Below the pieces are notes generated by a model. It saw only the letters and a program-made list of their open reading frames with translations, did no database searches and was not told the origin of the DNA. 64,000 bases of DNA from Pseudomonas bharatica CSV86 (GTDB lineage Bacteria; Pseudomonadota; Gammaproteobacteria; Pseudomonadales; Pseudomonadaceae), in assembly GCF_000319305.2 (NCBI RefSeq), contig NZ_AMWJ02000002.1, forward strand, positions 2,432,001 to 2,496,000, read 5' to 3'. Shown in pieces: positions 18,253 to 29,085 of the stretch (its first letter is position 1; each line of letters starts with the position of its first letter). Made by a program: the position numbers and the translations under genes.

Positions 18253-19242
18253 ATGACACGCATCCAACCTTCCGCTTCGCCAACCACATCGCGCGCCCTG
18301 CGCGCCATCGCAGCGCTGATGTTCAGCCTGATGCTGGCACCCGCTGCGATGGCTGAAGAGCCAACGGCCGCTGCGCCAGCACCTGCCGCCGCCGCTGCCC
18401 CTGCAACCCCGGCTACGCAAGCGGCCGCGCCTGATGCCGAACAACCAGCAGCCACTCCGGCCGCTGCGCCAGTGGAAGGCACGGCCGAGCCCCTGAATGC
18501 GGACGGCGAGCCCCTGGCCGAAGACAACACCCTGGGCATGGGCCACGACCTGTCGCCATGGGGCATGTACCAGAACGCCGACGTGGTGGTCAAAGCGGTC
18601 ATGATCGGCCTGGCCATCGCCTCGATCATCACCTGGACCATCTGGATCGCCAAGGGCTTCGAGCTGCTGGGTGCCAAGCGCCGCCTGCGGGGTGAAATCG
18701 CCGCGCTGAAGAAATCGGTATCGCTCAAGGACGCCGCCGACAAGGCCGACAAGCCCGGCACCCTGGCCCATGTGCTGATCCACGACGCCTTGGAAGAAAT
18801 GCATCTTTCGGCCAATGCCCGTGAGAAGGAAGGCATCAAGGAACGCGTCAGCTTCCGCCTCGAGCGCCTGGTTGCCGCCAGCGGCCGCAATATGTCCAGC
18901 GGTACCGGCGTGCTCGCCACCATCGGCTCCACTGCACCCTTCGTCGGCCTGTTCGGTACCGTGTGGGGCATCATGAACAGCTTCATCGGCATCGCCAAGA
19001 CCCAGACCACCAACCTCGCCGTGGTTGCCCCGGGTATCGCCGAAGCGCTGCTGGCCACCGCCCTGGGCCTGGTCGCGGCCATCCCTGCCGTGGTCATCTA
19101 CAACGTCTTCGCCCGCTCCATCGCTGGCTACAAGGCCCAGGTGTCCGATGCTTCGGCGCAGGTCCTGCTGCTGGTCAGCCGTGATCTGGACCACCAGCCA
19201 GGCGAGCGTTCCGCTCAGCCGCACATGGTGAAAGTGGGGTAA
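18253..19242 (+). CDS. exbB: TonB-system energizer ExbB
   Basis: The 329-residue inner-membrane proton channel subunit has the long N-terminus usual in Pseudomonas: a signal-like segment, then an Ala/Pro-rich linker to about residue 85. The MotA/TolQ/ExbB domain holds three membrane segments. Conserved parts include FVGLFGTVWGIMNSFIGIA and the last segment with GIAEALLATALGLVAAIPAV. With ExbD it powers TonB-dependent uptake of iron-siderophores. It starts an operon exbB-exbD-tonB with tiny gaps. Confidence 0.96.
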   Translation: MTRIQPSASPTTSRALRAIAALMFSLMLAPAAMAEEPTAAAPAPAAAAAPATPATQAAAPDAEQPAATPAAAPVEGTAEPLNADGEPLAEDNTLGMGHDLSPWGMYQNADVVVKAVMIGLAIASIITWTIWIAKGFELLGAKRRLRGEIAALKKSVSLKDAADKADKPGTLAHVLIHDALEEMHLSANAREKEGIKERVSFRLERLVAASGRNMSSGTGVLATIGSTAPFVGLFGTVWGIMNSFIGIAKTQTTNLAVVAPGIAEALLATALGLVAAIPAVVIYNVFARSIAGYKAQVSDASAQVLLLVSRDLDHQPGERSAQPHMVKVG

Positions 19243-19245
19243 GCC

Positions 19246-19670
<425 letters not shown>

Positions 19671-19674
<4 letters not shown>

Positions 19675-20411
19675 TCGAGACCCGGTACAAGCTGGGGCGT
19701 TACGGCGGTAGCCTGTTGATCGTGCTGGCGGTGCATGCCGTCGCCATCGCGCTGACCCTGAACTGGTCAAAGCCCGAGGCTATCGAATTGCCGCCTGCGG
19801 CCATGATGATCGCAATGCCACCGATGCCGGAGCCGGCACCGCCACCGCCGCCCAAGGTCGTGACGCCGCCACAGCCGCCGGCACCGGTGGAAGAGCCGCC
19901 GCTGCCGAAGCTGGTCGAGGCGCCGAAACCGAAGATCGCTATTCCCAAGCCCGCCAAGCCGAAGGCCAAGCCACAACCGCCCAAGCCCGAGCAGAAGGAA
20001 GAGCCGAAGCAGAAGCCGGTGGAGCAGGAAGTCGCCAACGCACCGCCTAGCCCCGCCCCCGCTACCAAGCCGGCAGCCGCGGCACCTAGCGTGGCGAGCA
20101 ACAGCGAGGCCAAGGCGACCTGGCAGAGCGACCTGCTGAACCATCTGGCGAAGTACAAGCGCTATCCGGAAGATGCACGCCGCCGGGGCCAGACGGGCAT
20201 TACCCAGCTGCGCTTCGTGGTCGATTCCGAGGGCCGCGTGGTGTCCTACGAACTGGTGGGCAAGTCCGGCAGCGCCTCGCTGGACCGTGCGACCCTGGAG
20301 ATGATCCGCAGGGCCCAGCCGCTACCCCCGCCGCCGAAGGACATCCTGACCAACGGCGTCATCGACCTGAAGGCACCGTTTGTCTTCTCCCTCGAAAAGG
20401 GTCGACGCTAG
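19671..20411 (+). CDS. tonB: Energy transducer TonB
   Basis: The 246-residue product has one N-terminal membrane anchor (LLIVLAVHAVAIALTLNW), then a long Pro/Lys/Glu-rich spacer that spans the periplasm (about residues 45-130). The C-terminal TonB domain includes YPEDARRRGQTGITQLRFVV. It carries energy to outer-membrane receptors for siderophores and, notably, for many S-type pyocins. It ends before a hairpin at 20419. Confidence 0.95.
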
Positions 20412-20418
20412 ATCGGAT

Positions 20419-20439
20419 TGGGGCCGCTTTGCGGCCCCA
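20419..20439 (+). terminator. Probable terminator after tonB
   Basis: TGGGGCCGC, loop TTT and GCGGCCCCA form a perfect 9-bp stem 8 bp after the tonB stop. No strong T tract follows, so efficiency is uncertain. Confidence 0.6.
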
Positions 20440-20545
20440 TCACTTCTCGCCAATCATCATTTCTGTCGCACGCAAGCAAGTCTGATAACGTGCGTCTATC
20501 GGTTGCAGCCGCTATGCTGGGGCCGCTACTTCATGGACGCACGTT

Positions 20546-21466
20546 ATGACCCTTACAGAATTGCGCTACATCGTCACTCTTGCCCAGGAACAGCACTTCG
20601 GCCACGCCGCCGAGCGCTGCCACGTCAGCCAGCCGACGCTGTCGGTGGGCGTGAAAAAGCTGGAGGACGAACTCGGCGTGCTGATCTTCGAGCGCAGCAA
20701 GAGCGCGGTGCGCCTGACCCCGGTCGGCGAAAGCATCGTGGCCCAGGCGCAGAAGGTCCTCGAGCAGGCCCAGGGCATCCGCGAGCTGGCCCAGGCCGGC
20801 AAGAACCAGCTGACTGCGCCACTCAAGGTCGGGGCGATCTATACGGTCGGGCCCTACCTGTTCCCGCACCTGATACCACAACTGCACCGGGTCGCCCCGC
20901 AGATGCCGTTGTACATCGAGGAAAACTTCACCCACGTATTGCGCGACAAACTGCGCAACGGCGAACTGGATGCAGTGATCATCGCCCTGCCGTTCAACGA
21001 AGCGGACGTGCTGACCCTGCCGCTCTATGACGAGCCGTTCTACGTACTGATGCCCAGCGGCCACCCCTGGACCCGCCAGGAAACCATCGACGCCAGCCTG
21101 CTCAACGACAAGAGCCTGCTGCTGCTCGGCGAAGGCCACTGCTTCCGCGACCAAGTCCTGGAAGCCTGCCCGACTCTGGGCAAGGGCAGCGAAGGCGCCA
21201 AGCACACCACGGTGGAATCCAGCTCGCTGGAGACCATCCGTCATATGGTCGCCTCTGGCCTGGGCGTGTCGATCCTGCCGCTTTCCGCCGTGCACAGCCA
21301 CCATTACGCCCCGGGCGTGATCGAAGTGCGCCCGTTGAGCCCACCCGCACCGTTCCGTACCGTGGCCATCGCCTGGCGCGCCAGCTTCCCGCGGCCCAAG
21401 GCGATCGAGATCCTCGCCGACTCGATTCGCCTCTGCTCCGTGGCCAAGCCGCCAGCGAACGGGTAG
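20546..21466 (+). CDS. oxyR: Hydrogen-peroxide sensor OxyR
   Basis: The 306-residue LysR-family regulator starts MTLTELRYIVTLAQEQHFGH with HTH AAERCHVSQPTLSVGVKKL. The redox cysteines are present at 199 (GEGHCFRDQ) and 208 (EACPTLG), exactly as in E. coli OxyR. Disulfide formation between them activates genes such as katA and ahpCF. recG starts 10 bp after it, a common pseudomonad pair in one transcript. Confidence 0.96.
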   Translation: MTLTELRYIVTLAQEQHFGHAAERCHVSQPTLSVGVKKLEDELGVLIFERSKSAVRLTPVGESIVAQAQKVLEQAQGIRELAQAGKNQLTAPLKVGAIYTVGPYLFPHLIPQLHRVAPQMPLYIEENFTHVLRDKLRNGELDAVIIALPFNEADVLTLPLYDEPFYVLMPSGHPWTRQETIDASLLNDKSLLLLGEGHCFRDQVLEACPTLGKGSEGAKHTTVESSSLETIRHMVASGLGVSILPLSAVHSHHYAPGVIEVRPLSPPAPFRTVAIAWRASFPRPKAIEILADSIRLCSVAKPPANG

Positions 21467-21475
21467 GCCGGCGCC

Positions 21476-23553
21476 ATGACCGAGTTGTCCCATGTGTCGG
21501 TCACGGCACTGAAAGGTGTCGGTGAAGCCCTGGCCGAGAAACTGGCCAAGGTCGGCCTGGAAACCCTCCAGGACGTCCTGTTCCACCTGCCCCTGCGCTA
21601 CCAGGACCGTACCCGCGTGGTGCCGATCGGCGCCTTGCGTCCGGGCCAGGATGCAGTGATCGAAGGTGTCGTCAGCGGTGCCGACGTAGTCATGGGCAAG
21701 CGCCGCAGCCTGGTGGTGCGGCTGGGTGATGGCAGCGGCGTGCTCAGCCTGCGCTTCTATCACTTCAGCATGGCGCAGAAGGACGCACTCAAGCGCGGCA
21801 CCCACGTGCGCTGCTACGGCGAGGCGCGTCCCGGAGCCTCCGGCCTGGAGATCTACCACCCGGAATACCGCACCCTCAACGGCAACGAGCCGCCGCCTCC
21901 GGTGGACCAGACCCTGACGCCGATCTACCCGACCACCGAAGGCCTGACCCAGCAGCGCCTGCGCCAGTTGAGCCAGCAGACCCTGGCAATGCTCGGCCCG
22001 CGCAGCCTGCCGGACTGGCTGCCGGAAGAGCTGGCCCGGACTATCACCTCGGCCCGCTGGACGAAGCCATCCGCTACCTGCATCAGCCGCCGGCGGATGC
22101 CGATGTCGATGAGCTCGCCGAAGGCCAGCATTGGGCCCAGCATCGCCTGGCCTTCGAAGAGCTGCTGACCCACCAGCTGTCGCAACAACGCCTTCGTGAA
22201 AGCATGCGTTCGCTGCGCGCGCCGGTCTTGCCACGGGCCAGCCGGCTGCCGCAACAATTCCTCGCCAACCTGGGCTTCCCGCCGACCGGTGCGCAGCAAC
22301 GGGTCGGCAACGAGATCGCCTACGACCTGAGCCAGCAGGAGCCGATGCTGCGTCTGGTCCAGGGTGACGTTGGCGCGGGCAAGACCGTGGTCGCCGCCCT
22401 TGCCGCCCTGCAGGCGCTGGAAGCGGGTTACCAGGTTGCCCTGATGGCGCCCACCGAGATCCTCGCCGAGCAGCATTTCATCACCTTCAAGCGCTGGCTC
22501 GAGCCGCTGGGCATCGAGGTCGCCTGGCTGGCCGGCAAGCTCAAGGGCAAGGCCCGCACCGCGGCACTCGAACAGATCGCTACAGGCACGCCGATGGTGG
22601 TCGGCACCCATGCCTTGTTCCAGGAAGAAGTGAAGTTCCATAACCTGGCCCTGGCGATCATCGACGAGCAGCACCGCTTCGGCGTGCAACAGCGCCTGGC
22701 CCTGCGGCAGAAGGGCGTGGGCGGGCGCTTCTGCCCGCACCAGTTGATCATGACCGCGACCCCGATCCCACGGACCCTGGCCATGAGCGCCTACGCCGAC
22801 CTCGATACGTCGATCCTCGATGAACTGCCTCCGGGCCGGACGCCGGTGAACACCGTGCTGGTCGCCGATAGCAGGCGCTTCGAAGTGGTCGAGCGGGTTC
22901 GCGCCGCCTGCGCCGAAGGACGGCAGGCCTATTGGGTGTGCACCCTGATCGAGGAATCCGAGGAGTTGACCTGCCAGGCCGCCGAAACCACCTTCGAAGA
23001 GCTGTCGAGTGCCCTGGGCGAGCTGCGCGTAGGATTGATCCACGGGCGGATGAAAGCAGCGGAAAAAGCTGCGGTAATGGCCGAGTTCAAGGAAGGCCAC
23101 CTGCAATTGCTGGTGGCGACGACGGTGATCGAGGTTGGCGTGGACGTTCCCAACGCCAGCCTGATGATCATTGAAAACCCCGAGCGCCTGGGCCTGGCCC
23201 AACTGCACCAGCTACGCGGCCGGGTCGGACGCGGCAGCGCAGCGAGCCATTGCGTGCTGCTCTATCATCCACCGCTGTCGCAGATCGGCCGGGAACGCCT
23301 GGGGATCATGCGCGAAACCAATGATGGTTTCGTCATTGCCGAGAAGGACCTGGAACTGCGCGGCCCCGGAGAAATGCTTGGCACCCGCCAGACCGGCCTG
23401 CTGCAATTCAAGGTCGCCGACCTGATGCGCGATGCCGACCTGCTGCCCGCCGTACGCGACGCAGCCCAGGCGCTGCTGGCACGCTGGCCCGATCACGTCA
23501 GCCCGCTGCTGGAACGCTGGCTGCGTCATGGCCAACAATACGGCCAGGTGTGA
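21476..23553 (+). pseudogene. recG: ATP-dependent DNA helicase RecG, apparent frameshift
   Basis: Two frames together give a RecG of about 692 residues, the usual length. The first covers the wedge/OB region from MTELSHVSVTALKGVG to LPDWLPEELAR. The second holds the helicase with Walker A GDVGAGKTVVA, DEQH box and the C-terminal part with QLRGRVGRGS. RecG remodels stalled forks and branched DNA. The break is at 22035-22039 (CCCGG); one more C or G restores ELARDYHLGPLDEA. All conserved motifs are otherwise intact and the lost base is in a G/C run, so a sequencing error is likely. Confidence 0.88.
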
Positions 23554-23632
23554 TGCGCTCGACGGAATTGGATCCAGCCGACCGACCAAGCTGGTTATAA
23601 TCTCGCCACTGTGAAGAATTTGGATACAGACC

Positions 23633-25031
23633 ATGATTGAAGTTGCCCTCGAAACCGCAACCCCACAGGTTCCGTCTGTTATCCGGCTGCTGCTCGACAA
23701 GCTGGGTGTCGCCTACCGCGAAGTGGCCGATCACCCGCAGCTGCCGCCCGAAACCCGCGTTCAGGCCGTTCTTCTCGACGACACGGTCGGCGCGCTGATG
23801 GTGTTGTTCCCGCAGAGCCAGTTGCTCGACCTGAGCCGTCTCACCGAACTGACCGGCCGCAAGCTCGCCGCCGTGCCGCTGGAGCGCCTGCAGGGCATGC
23901 TGGACAAGCACGGGCTGAAGATCCTTCCGGCTATCCCGGCGCTGACCAGTTCGCCCTGCCTGTACGAGGAAAGCCTGCTCAAGCCGGACGCCCTGCTGGT
24001 GCAGTCGGGTGAACCCGGGCTGCTGCTGGAGATCGAGCGCGACGACTTCCGCAAGATGCTCAACAAGGCCAGCGCCGGCCAGTTCGGCGAGTTGCTGAGC
24101 AAGATCCATCCGAATCTCGACCGCCCCTGGACGACCGCGACGAGATCACCCAGGCGGTCCAGGCCTTCACCGCGCGGCGTATCCAGCAGCGCCTGGAGTC
24201 GACCATCGAGATCCCGCCACTGGCCGAAACCGCGCAGAAAATCATCAAGCTGCGGGTCGACCCCAATGCGACCATCGACGACATCACCGGCGTGGTGGAG
24301 ACCGACCCGGCCCTGGCGGCACAGGTCGTCAGTTGGGCGGCATCGCCTTACTACGCGTCGCCGGGCAAGATCCGTTCAGTGGAAGACGCGATCGTCCGCG
24401 TGCTTGGCTTCGACCTGGTGATCAACCTGGCCCTCGGCCTGGCCCTGGGCAAGACCCTCAGCCTGCCGAAGGACCACCCGCAACACACCACGCCGTACTG
24501 GCAGCAATCGATCTACACCGCTGCGGTGATCGAAGGCCTGACCCGCGCCATGCCCCGGGCCGAGCGCCCCGAGGCCGGCCTGACCTACCTGGCAGGCCTG
24601 CTGCACAATTTCGGCTACCTGCTGCTGGCACACGTCTTCCCGCCGCACTTCTCGCTGATCTGCCGGCACCTGGAGGTCAACCCGCACGTCTGCCACAGCT
24701 ATGTCGAACAACACCTGCTAGGCATCAGCCGCGAGCAGATCGGCGCCTGGCTGATGCGCTTCTGGGACATGCCGGACGAGCTGGCCACCGCCCTGCGCTT
24801 CCAGAACGACCCGCACTATGCCGGTGACCATTCGCCATTCGCCAACCTGGTGTGCCTGTCGGTGCGTCTGTTGCGCGCGCGGGGAATCGGCTCGGGCCGG
24901 ATGAGGCGATTCCGGATGAACTACTCGATCGCCTGAACATCAGCCGCGAGAAGGCCGAGGATGTGGTGAACAAAGTGCTGGAAGCGGAAGTGATGTTGCG
25001 CGAGCTGGCCTCGCAGTTCAGCCAGCACTGA
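23633..25031 (+). pseudogene. YbaK/deacylase-HDOD fusion protein, two apparent frameshifts
   Basis: With two bases restored, this reads as one 466-residue protein: an N-terminal YbaK-type aminoacyl-tRNA deacylase domain (about residues 1-155) and a C-terminal HDOD domain (about 190-400). HDOD proteins act in bacterial signalling. This fusion is a known type in Pseudomonas. One break is at CCCC 24124-24127 (restores PLDDRDEITQAVQAF). The other is at 24894-24900, GGGCCGG (restores GPDEAIPDELLDRLN). The restored end is LASQFSQH at 25031. Both losses are in G/C runs. Start MIEVALETATPQVPSVIRLL. Confidence 0.82.
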
Positions 25032-25042
25032 TTGGCTGTGCG

Positions 25043-25116
25043 GCTGATGGCCCTATCGCTGGCATGCCACCACTGAACCTGTGGGAGCTGGCTTGCCAGC
25101 GATAGGGCCATCAGCC
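25043..25116. repeat. REP pair, left arm degenerate
   Basis: The right arm is complete (GTGGGAGCTGGCTTGCCAGC core). The left arm keeps GCTGATGGCCCTATCGCTGG but has lost the AGCTCCCAC half, reading GGCATGCCACCACTG instead. The outer ends still form an inverted repeat of about 20 bp. Confidence 0.82.
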
Positions 25117-25136
25117 ACACCCCCACACCAGAGGTC

Positions 25137-25508
25137 CTACTTTTTCTTCGGTTTCAGATACTTCATCAGTCCCTGGAACCAGATCACCAGCGCCGGATTC
25201 CCCTTGATCTGGATGCTCTTGTCCTGAATCCCCTGCATGAACGCCAGTTGCTTGTTCTTCGCCTGCAGGCTTTCGAAACCGAAGGCCGCGTCCTTGAACG
25301 CAATGGCGAAGGCCGGCTCCGGGTGAGTTCCGCCACTGCTGCGGATACGGCTGTCCTTCACGATGAAATGACGAGCAACCTTGCCATCCAGCGTCTGCAA
25401 CTGGAACACCAGCTCTTTGTCCTTCAGTTGCTGCTGGAACGCCGGGTTGTTGCGACTGGCCCGGGCCATCAACAGCCCCATGGCCCAAAGAAGAAAGCGG
25501 AACTTCAT
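25137..25508 (-). CDS. Small SCP2-like helical protein of unknown function
   Basis: The 123-residue product starts MKFRFLLWAMGLLMARASRN and ends GLMKYLKPKKK. The middle, with GTHPEPAFAIAFKDAAFGF and IKGNPALVIWFQGLM, resembles the sterol carrier protein 2 fold. The N-terminus is hydrophobic but is not a clear signal peptide. Function is unknown. It lies between the HDOD gene and hupB. Confidence 0.65.
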   Translation of the reverse strand: MKFRFLLWAMGLLMARASRNNPAFQQQLKDKELVFQLQTLDGKVARHFIVKDSRIRSSGGTHPEPAFAIAFKDAAFGFESLQAKNKQLAFMQGIQDKSIQIKGNPALVIWFQGLMKYLKPKKK

Positions 25509-25585
25509 GAATGCGCCTCGGTGAAAAAATGACTGCCGGGCGCAGTTTATCCTTTTAATGAACGAAAGCTACTGATCCCACAAAC

Positions 25586-25613
25586 AAAACGGGCATCCCC
25601 AGGATGCCCGTTT
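25586..25613 (-). terminator. Intrinsic terminator after hupB
   Basis: On the minus strand AAACGGGCATCC, loop and GGATGCCCGTTTT form a strong stem ending in TTTTGTTTG, about 25 bp after the hupB stop. Confidence 0.88.
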
Positions 25614-25637
25614 GACTGCGTTCGACGACTCACGCCA

Positions 25638-25910
25638 TCAGTTGACGCTTTCCTTCAGGGCCTTGCCTGGCTTGAACGCCACGGTATTGCTGGCCTTGAT
25701 TTTCACCGGCTCGCCGGTTTGCGGGTTCTTGCCGGTGCGGGCGCCACGGTGGCGCTGTTCGAAGGTGCCGAAGCCGACCAGGGTGACGGTGTCCTTCTTG
25801 CTCAACGCCTGTGTGATCTGCTCGAGGACCGCGTCCAATACCACGCTGGCCTTGGCCTTGGTGAGGTCGGCCTTTTCGGAGATGGCTGCGACGATTTCGT
25901 TTTTGCGCAT
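25638..25910 (-). CDS. hupB: DNA-binding protein HU, beta type
   Basis: The 90-residue product starts MRKNEIVAAISEKADLTKAK and has the histone-like signature GFGTFEQRHRGARTGKNPQTG that forms the DNA-grasping arm. HU bends and compacts DNA as a dimer. It has its own terminator and stands alone between an SCP2-like gene and the rubredoxin reductase gene. Some genomes name this protein HU alpha; I did not separate the paralogs further. Confidence 0.94.
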   Translation of the reverse strand: MRKNEIVAAISEKADLTKAKASVVLDAVLEQITQALSKKDTVTLVGFGTFEQRHRGARTGKNPQTGEPVKIKASNTVAFKPGKALKESVN

Positions 25911-26097
25911 GGTGAAGCCTCTTTGACGGAATTTTTGTTGTTATGCCGTGCTGCCCTCGAAGGCAGCGCCCAAGGCACCGCAGGCTCTAGCCTGCGGCAG
26001 ACGGAAGTGAGGATGGCACGCCGCCAAGGACCGCGCCAGTCTCGAGGCGGCCATTGAGCGGGCAATGGAATGGTAAAACCGACAGAACGACCGGTAT

Positions 26098-27246
26098 TTA
26101 CGCCAGCAGGGCCGGAAGCTGGCGATTCAGGGCCAATTTCTCCATGACCGCCGCGCCGGTAAGGGCGTAGCCAAGCAACTGGCCATGGGCATCGTGGCAG
26201 AGCACTTTCAGGTCGCTGCCCTGACCTTCCACCGTCCATGTGCCCTCATTGCCGGACGGCGGCGGCGATACCACCAGGGGACAAACCGGCGTCTTCACCG
26301 TGATCGGCATCGGTCCATAGGCAACCGTGGCGGGATGCCCGGCGAGGGTCTGTGCCAGCGCGCGCGCGCAGCTCATCAGCGGCATCACGTAGAGCAGATT
26401 GAGCCCCTCGACCTCGGCACAGTCACCCAGGGCGAAGATATTGGCGTGGGAAGTGCGCAGCTGCCGATCAACCACCACTCCGCGGTTGATGCGCAAGCCG
26501 GCCGCTGCTGCGATGTCGGTACGTGGTCGCAAGCCGACCGCCGATACCACCAGATCGCAGGCAATCACCGAACCGTCCGAAAGGTGCGCCTCCAGCGCCT
26601 CGCCTGCACGCTGCAAGCGGGTCAGCACCGGCCCCAGGTGGAAACGCACTCCCAGCCCTTCCAGGCCGGCCTGGACCGCCGAGGCAGCCGCCGGGTGCAG
26701 CAAGGTCGGCATAACCTGCTCGCACGGTGCCACGACGTCCACCTCGAAACCGCCCAGGCTCATGTCGTTGGCGAACTCGCAGCCAATCAATCCGGCACCG
26801 AGAATCAGCACCCGGCGCTTGCCTGCCGCGGCGACACGGAAGCGCGCATAGTCCTCCAGGTCATTGATCGGGAACACGGCATCAACGCCGTCGCCCTCCA
26901 CCGGCACCCGCACGGTTTCCGCACCCCAGGCCAGCACCAGGTCGCGGTAGCGCACCTGCTCTTCACCGATCCACACACGCTTGTGCCCCGGATCGATGCC
27001 GCTGATGCGAGTGTGGGTGCGGATCTCGGCCTTGAGTTGCTCGGCCATGGCCCCGGGCTCGGCCATGCTCAGGCCGTCGGCGTCCTTGTGCTTGGCAAAA
27101 CCGGTAGACAGCATCGGCTTGGAATAGGAGCGGCCATCGTCCGCAGTGATCAGCAGCAACGGCGTTTCGCCGTCGAGCTTGCGAAATTCGCGAGCGAGGT
27201 TATAGCCCGCCAGTCCGGTGCCGATTATCACTACGGGATCGGTCAT
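26098..27246 (-). CDS. Rubredoxin-NAD(+) reductase
   Basis: The 382-residue FAD-dependent pyridine nucleotide disulfide oxidoreductase has FAD motif VIIGTGLAGYNLAREFR at the N-terminus, NAD motif RVLILGAGLIGCEFANDMS in the middle and NIFALGDCAEVEG near the C-terminus. It passes electrons from NADH to rubredoxin, in alkane oxidation or oxidative stress defence. It lies 34 bp downstream of the rubredoxin gene, so they form an operon (rubAB type). Confidence 0.93.
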   Translation of the reverse strand: MTDPVVIIGTGLAGYNLAREFRKLDGETPLLLITADDGRSYSKPMLSTGFAKHKDADGLSMAEPGAMAEQLKAEIRTHTRISGIDPGHKRVWIGEEQVRYRDLVLAWGAETVRVPVEGDGVDAVFPINDLEDYARFRVAAAGKRRVLILGAGLIGCEFANDMSLGGFEVDVVAPCEQVMPTLLHPAAASAVQAGLEGLGVRFHLGPVLTRLQRAGEALEAHLSDGSVIACDLVVSAVGLRPRTDIAAAAGLRINRGVVVDRQLRTSHANIFALGDCAEVEGLNLLYVMPLMSCARALAQTLAGHPATVAYGPMPITVKTPVCPLVVSPPPSGNEGTWTVEGQGSDLKVLCHDAHGQLLGYALTGAAVMEKLALNRQLPALLA

Positions 27247-27280
27247 GCCTTGAAAATCCTTGTCGGGGGTGGAATAGGGA

Positions 27281-27448
27281 TCAGCCGATGGCGATCATTT
27301 CGAAGTCGGTCTTGCCGACGCCGCAGTCCGGGCACAGCCAGTCTTCCGGTACGTCTTCCCAGCGCGTGCCGGGCGCGATACCGTCATCCGGCCAGCCCTC
27401 GGCTTCGTCGTAGATCAGGCCGCACACTACGCATTGCCACTTTTTCAT
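27281..27448 (-). CDS. rubA: Rubredoxin
   Basis: This 55-residue protein reads MKKWQCVVCGLIYDEAEGWP from the ATG at 27448 and ends FEMIAIG. Four iron ligands are visible: Cys6, Cys9, Cys39 and Cys42, in CVVCG and CPDCG. It is a small one-electron carrier for the reductase gene just downstream. RBS AGGAGAAG precedes the start. Confidence 0.95.
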   Translation of the reverse strand: MKKWQCVVCGLIYDEAEGWPDDGIAPGTRWEDVPEDWLCPDCGVGKTDFEMIAIG

Positions 27449-27611
27449 CACTGCTTCTCCTCGGGTTCAGGCCAGGCCCGATCATGCTTTTGTGGAAATG
27501 GCGATCGGGCCGTCAGCGGGCTTTGTACTGAGCCCGGCCAGGGGATGCAAGCCGGTACAAGCAAACATGTTAAGCTTCGCCGCTTCTCTGGCCTGTAACC
27601 CTCTACCTACC

Positions 27612-28178
27612 GTGCCAAACGAATACCCGCAAGTTTCCGTCGGGCGCTGGGCGCCATATGCCGAGCGGCTCGCCACGACGACGCCGGCCGCCACCCTCGA
27701 TTGGCTGTTCGACCAGGGCTCCCTGACCCGCCGCTTGACCCGCCTTTCCCGTGACCATTTTTCCGTAACACCACTTTTCGAAGGCTGGCAGGCCCTGCGC
27801 GATGACGAATGCCAGGCCCTGGGCCTGGCACCCGGCAGCGAGGGCTGGGTGCGCGAGGTGTATCTGCGCGGGCACGGTGAACCCTGGGTATTCGCCCGCA
27901 GCGTTGCCGCACGCCAGGCCTTGCGTGATGACGGACTGGACCTGGAAGCGCTCGGCAGCCGCTCGCTGGGCGAGCTGCTGTTCTGCGACCAGGGCTTCGT
28001 CCGCCAGGCCATCGAGGTCTGTCATTATCCGCGCGCCTGGCTGCCTGCCGGGCAGGCTGCAGACAATCTCTGGGGCCGCCGCTCGCGTTTCGATCGTGGC
28101 GCCCTCGGCGTGCTGGTGGCGGAAGTGTTCCTGCCCGGCCTGTGGCACGCCGCCGAAGCGTTCAAGGAGACCCGCTGA
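27612..28178 (+). CDS. ubiC: Chorismate-pyruvate lyase
   Basis: The 188-residue product from a GTG at 27612 reads PNEYPQVSVGRWAPYAERLA; the family features include REVYLRGHGEPWVFARSV and SLGELLF. UbiC makes 4-hydroxybenzoate from chorismate, the first step of ubiquinone synthesis. It overlaps ubiA by one base (TGATG). An ATG at 27567 is an alternative start, but it adds residues not typical of the family. Confidence 0.92.
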   Translation: MPNEYPQVSVGRWAPYAERLATTTPAATLDWLFDQGSLTRRLTRLSRDHFSVTPLFEGWQALRDDECQALGLAPGSEGWVREVYLRGHGEPWVFARSVAARQALRDDGLDLEALGSRSLGELLFCDQGFVRQAIEVCHYPRAWLPAGQAADNLWGRRSRFDRGALGVLVAEVFLPGLWHAAEAFKETR

Positions 28179-29068
28179 TGTACCTGAGCCTGCTCAAATC
28201 GCTCAACCGCCTGCACCCCCGGGCCTGGGACTTCATCCAGCTCAGCCGCATGGACAAGCCGATCGGCATCTACCTGCTGCTGTGGCCGACCCTGTCGGCG
28301 GTGTGGATCGCCGGCAGCGGCTCGCCCTCCGTCGCCAATGTCCTGATCTTCTTCTTCGGCGTGGTGCTGATGCGTGCCGCCGGGTGTGCGATCAACGACT
28401 TCGCCGACCGCAAGGTGGATGGTCATGTAAAGCGCACGGCCGAGCGTCCGCTGGCCGCCGGGCGCATCAGCGCCCGCGAAGCCCTGGCACTGTTCGCCCT
28501 GCTGGTCGGCATCAGCTTCCTGCTGGTGCTGTGCACCAACCAGAAGACCGTGCTGCTGTCATTCGGCGCAGTCGCCCTGGCAGCCTGTTACCCGTTCATG
28601 AAGCGCTACACCTACTACCCGCAGGTGGTCCTGGGTGCGGCGTATTCGTGGGGCATTCCCATGGCGTTCACGGCGGCCAACGGCGAGCTGCCAGCGATCG
28701 CCTGGCTGCTGTACATCGCCAACCTGTTGTGGACGGTGGGATACGACACCTACTACGCCATGGTCGATAGGGACGACGACCTGAAGATCGGGGTGAAGTC
28801 CACCGCGATCCTGTTCGGCGAGGCCGATCGCACCATCATCCTGTCGCTGCAAGGTGCGTCATTGCTGTGCCTGCTGCTGGCAGGCAACCAGTTCGGGCTG
28901 GGCGGATGGTTCCACCTCGGGCTGCTGGGTGCAGCGCTGTGCTTCGCCTGGGAATATTGGTCGACCCGGGGACTGGCGCGGGAGGCCTGCTTCAAGGCGT
29001 TCCTGCATAACCATTGGGCGGGGTTCATCATCTTTGTCAGCATCGTGGTCGATTACGCCATCCGCTGA
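28178..29068 (+). CDS. ubiA: 4-hydroxybenzoate octaprenyltransferase
   Basis: The 296-residue membrane prenyltransferase starts MYLSLLKSLNRLHPRAWDF. Both Asp-rich motifs are present: INDFADRKVDGHVKRT and YDTYYAMVDRDDDLKIGVKS, which bind the prenyl diphosphate through magnesium. It attaches the polyprenyl tail to 4-hydroxybenzoate. The start codon overlaps the ubiC stop, so translation is likely coupled. Confidence 0.96.
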   Translation: MYLSLLKSLNRLHPRAWDFIQLSRMDKPIGIYLLLWPTLSAVWIAGSGSPSVANVLIFFFGVVLMRAAGCAINDFADRKVDGHVKRTAERPLAAGRISAREALALFALLVGISFLLVLCTNQKTVLLSFGAVALAACYPFMKRYTYYPQVVLGAAYSWGIPMAFTAANGELPAIAWLLYIANLLWTVGYDTYYAMVDRDDDLKIGVKSTAILFGEADRTIILSLQGASLLCLLLAGNQFGLGGWFHLGLLGAALCFAWEYWSTRGLAREACFKAFLHNHWAGFIIFVSIVVDYAIR

Positions 29069-29085
29069 CTCTTCTGTTGTTGCTG

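Noticed and set aside
20531..22234. 567-residue reverse ORF opposite oxyR and recG
   Set aside because: It lies opposite two conserved genes and has shadow-type composition.
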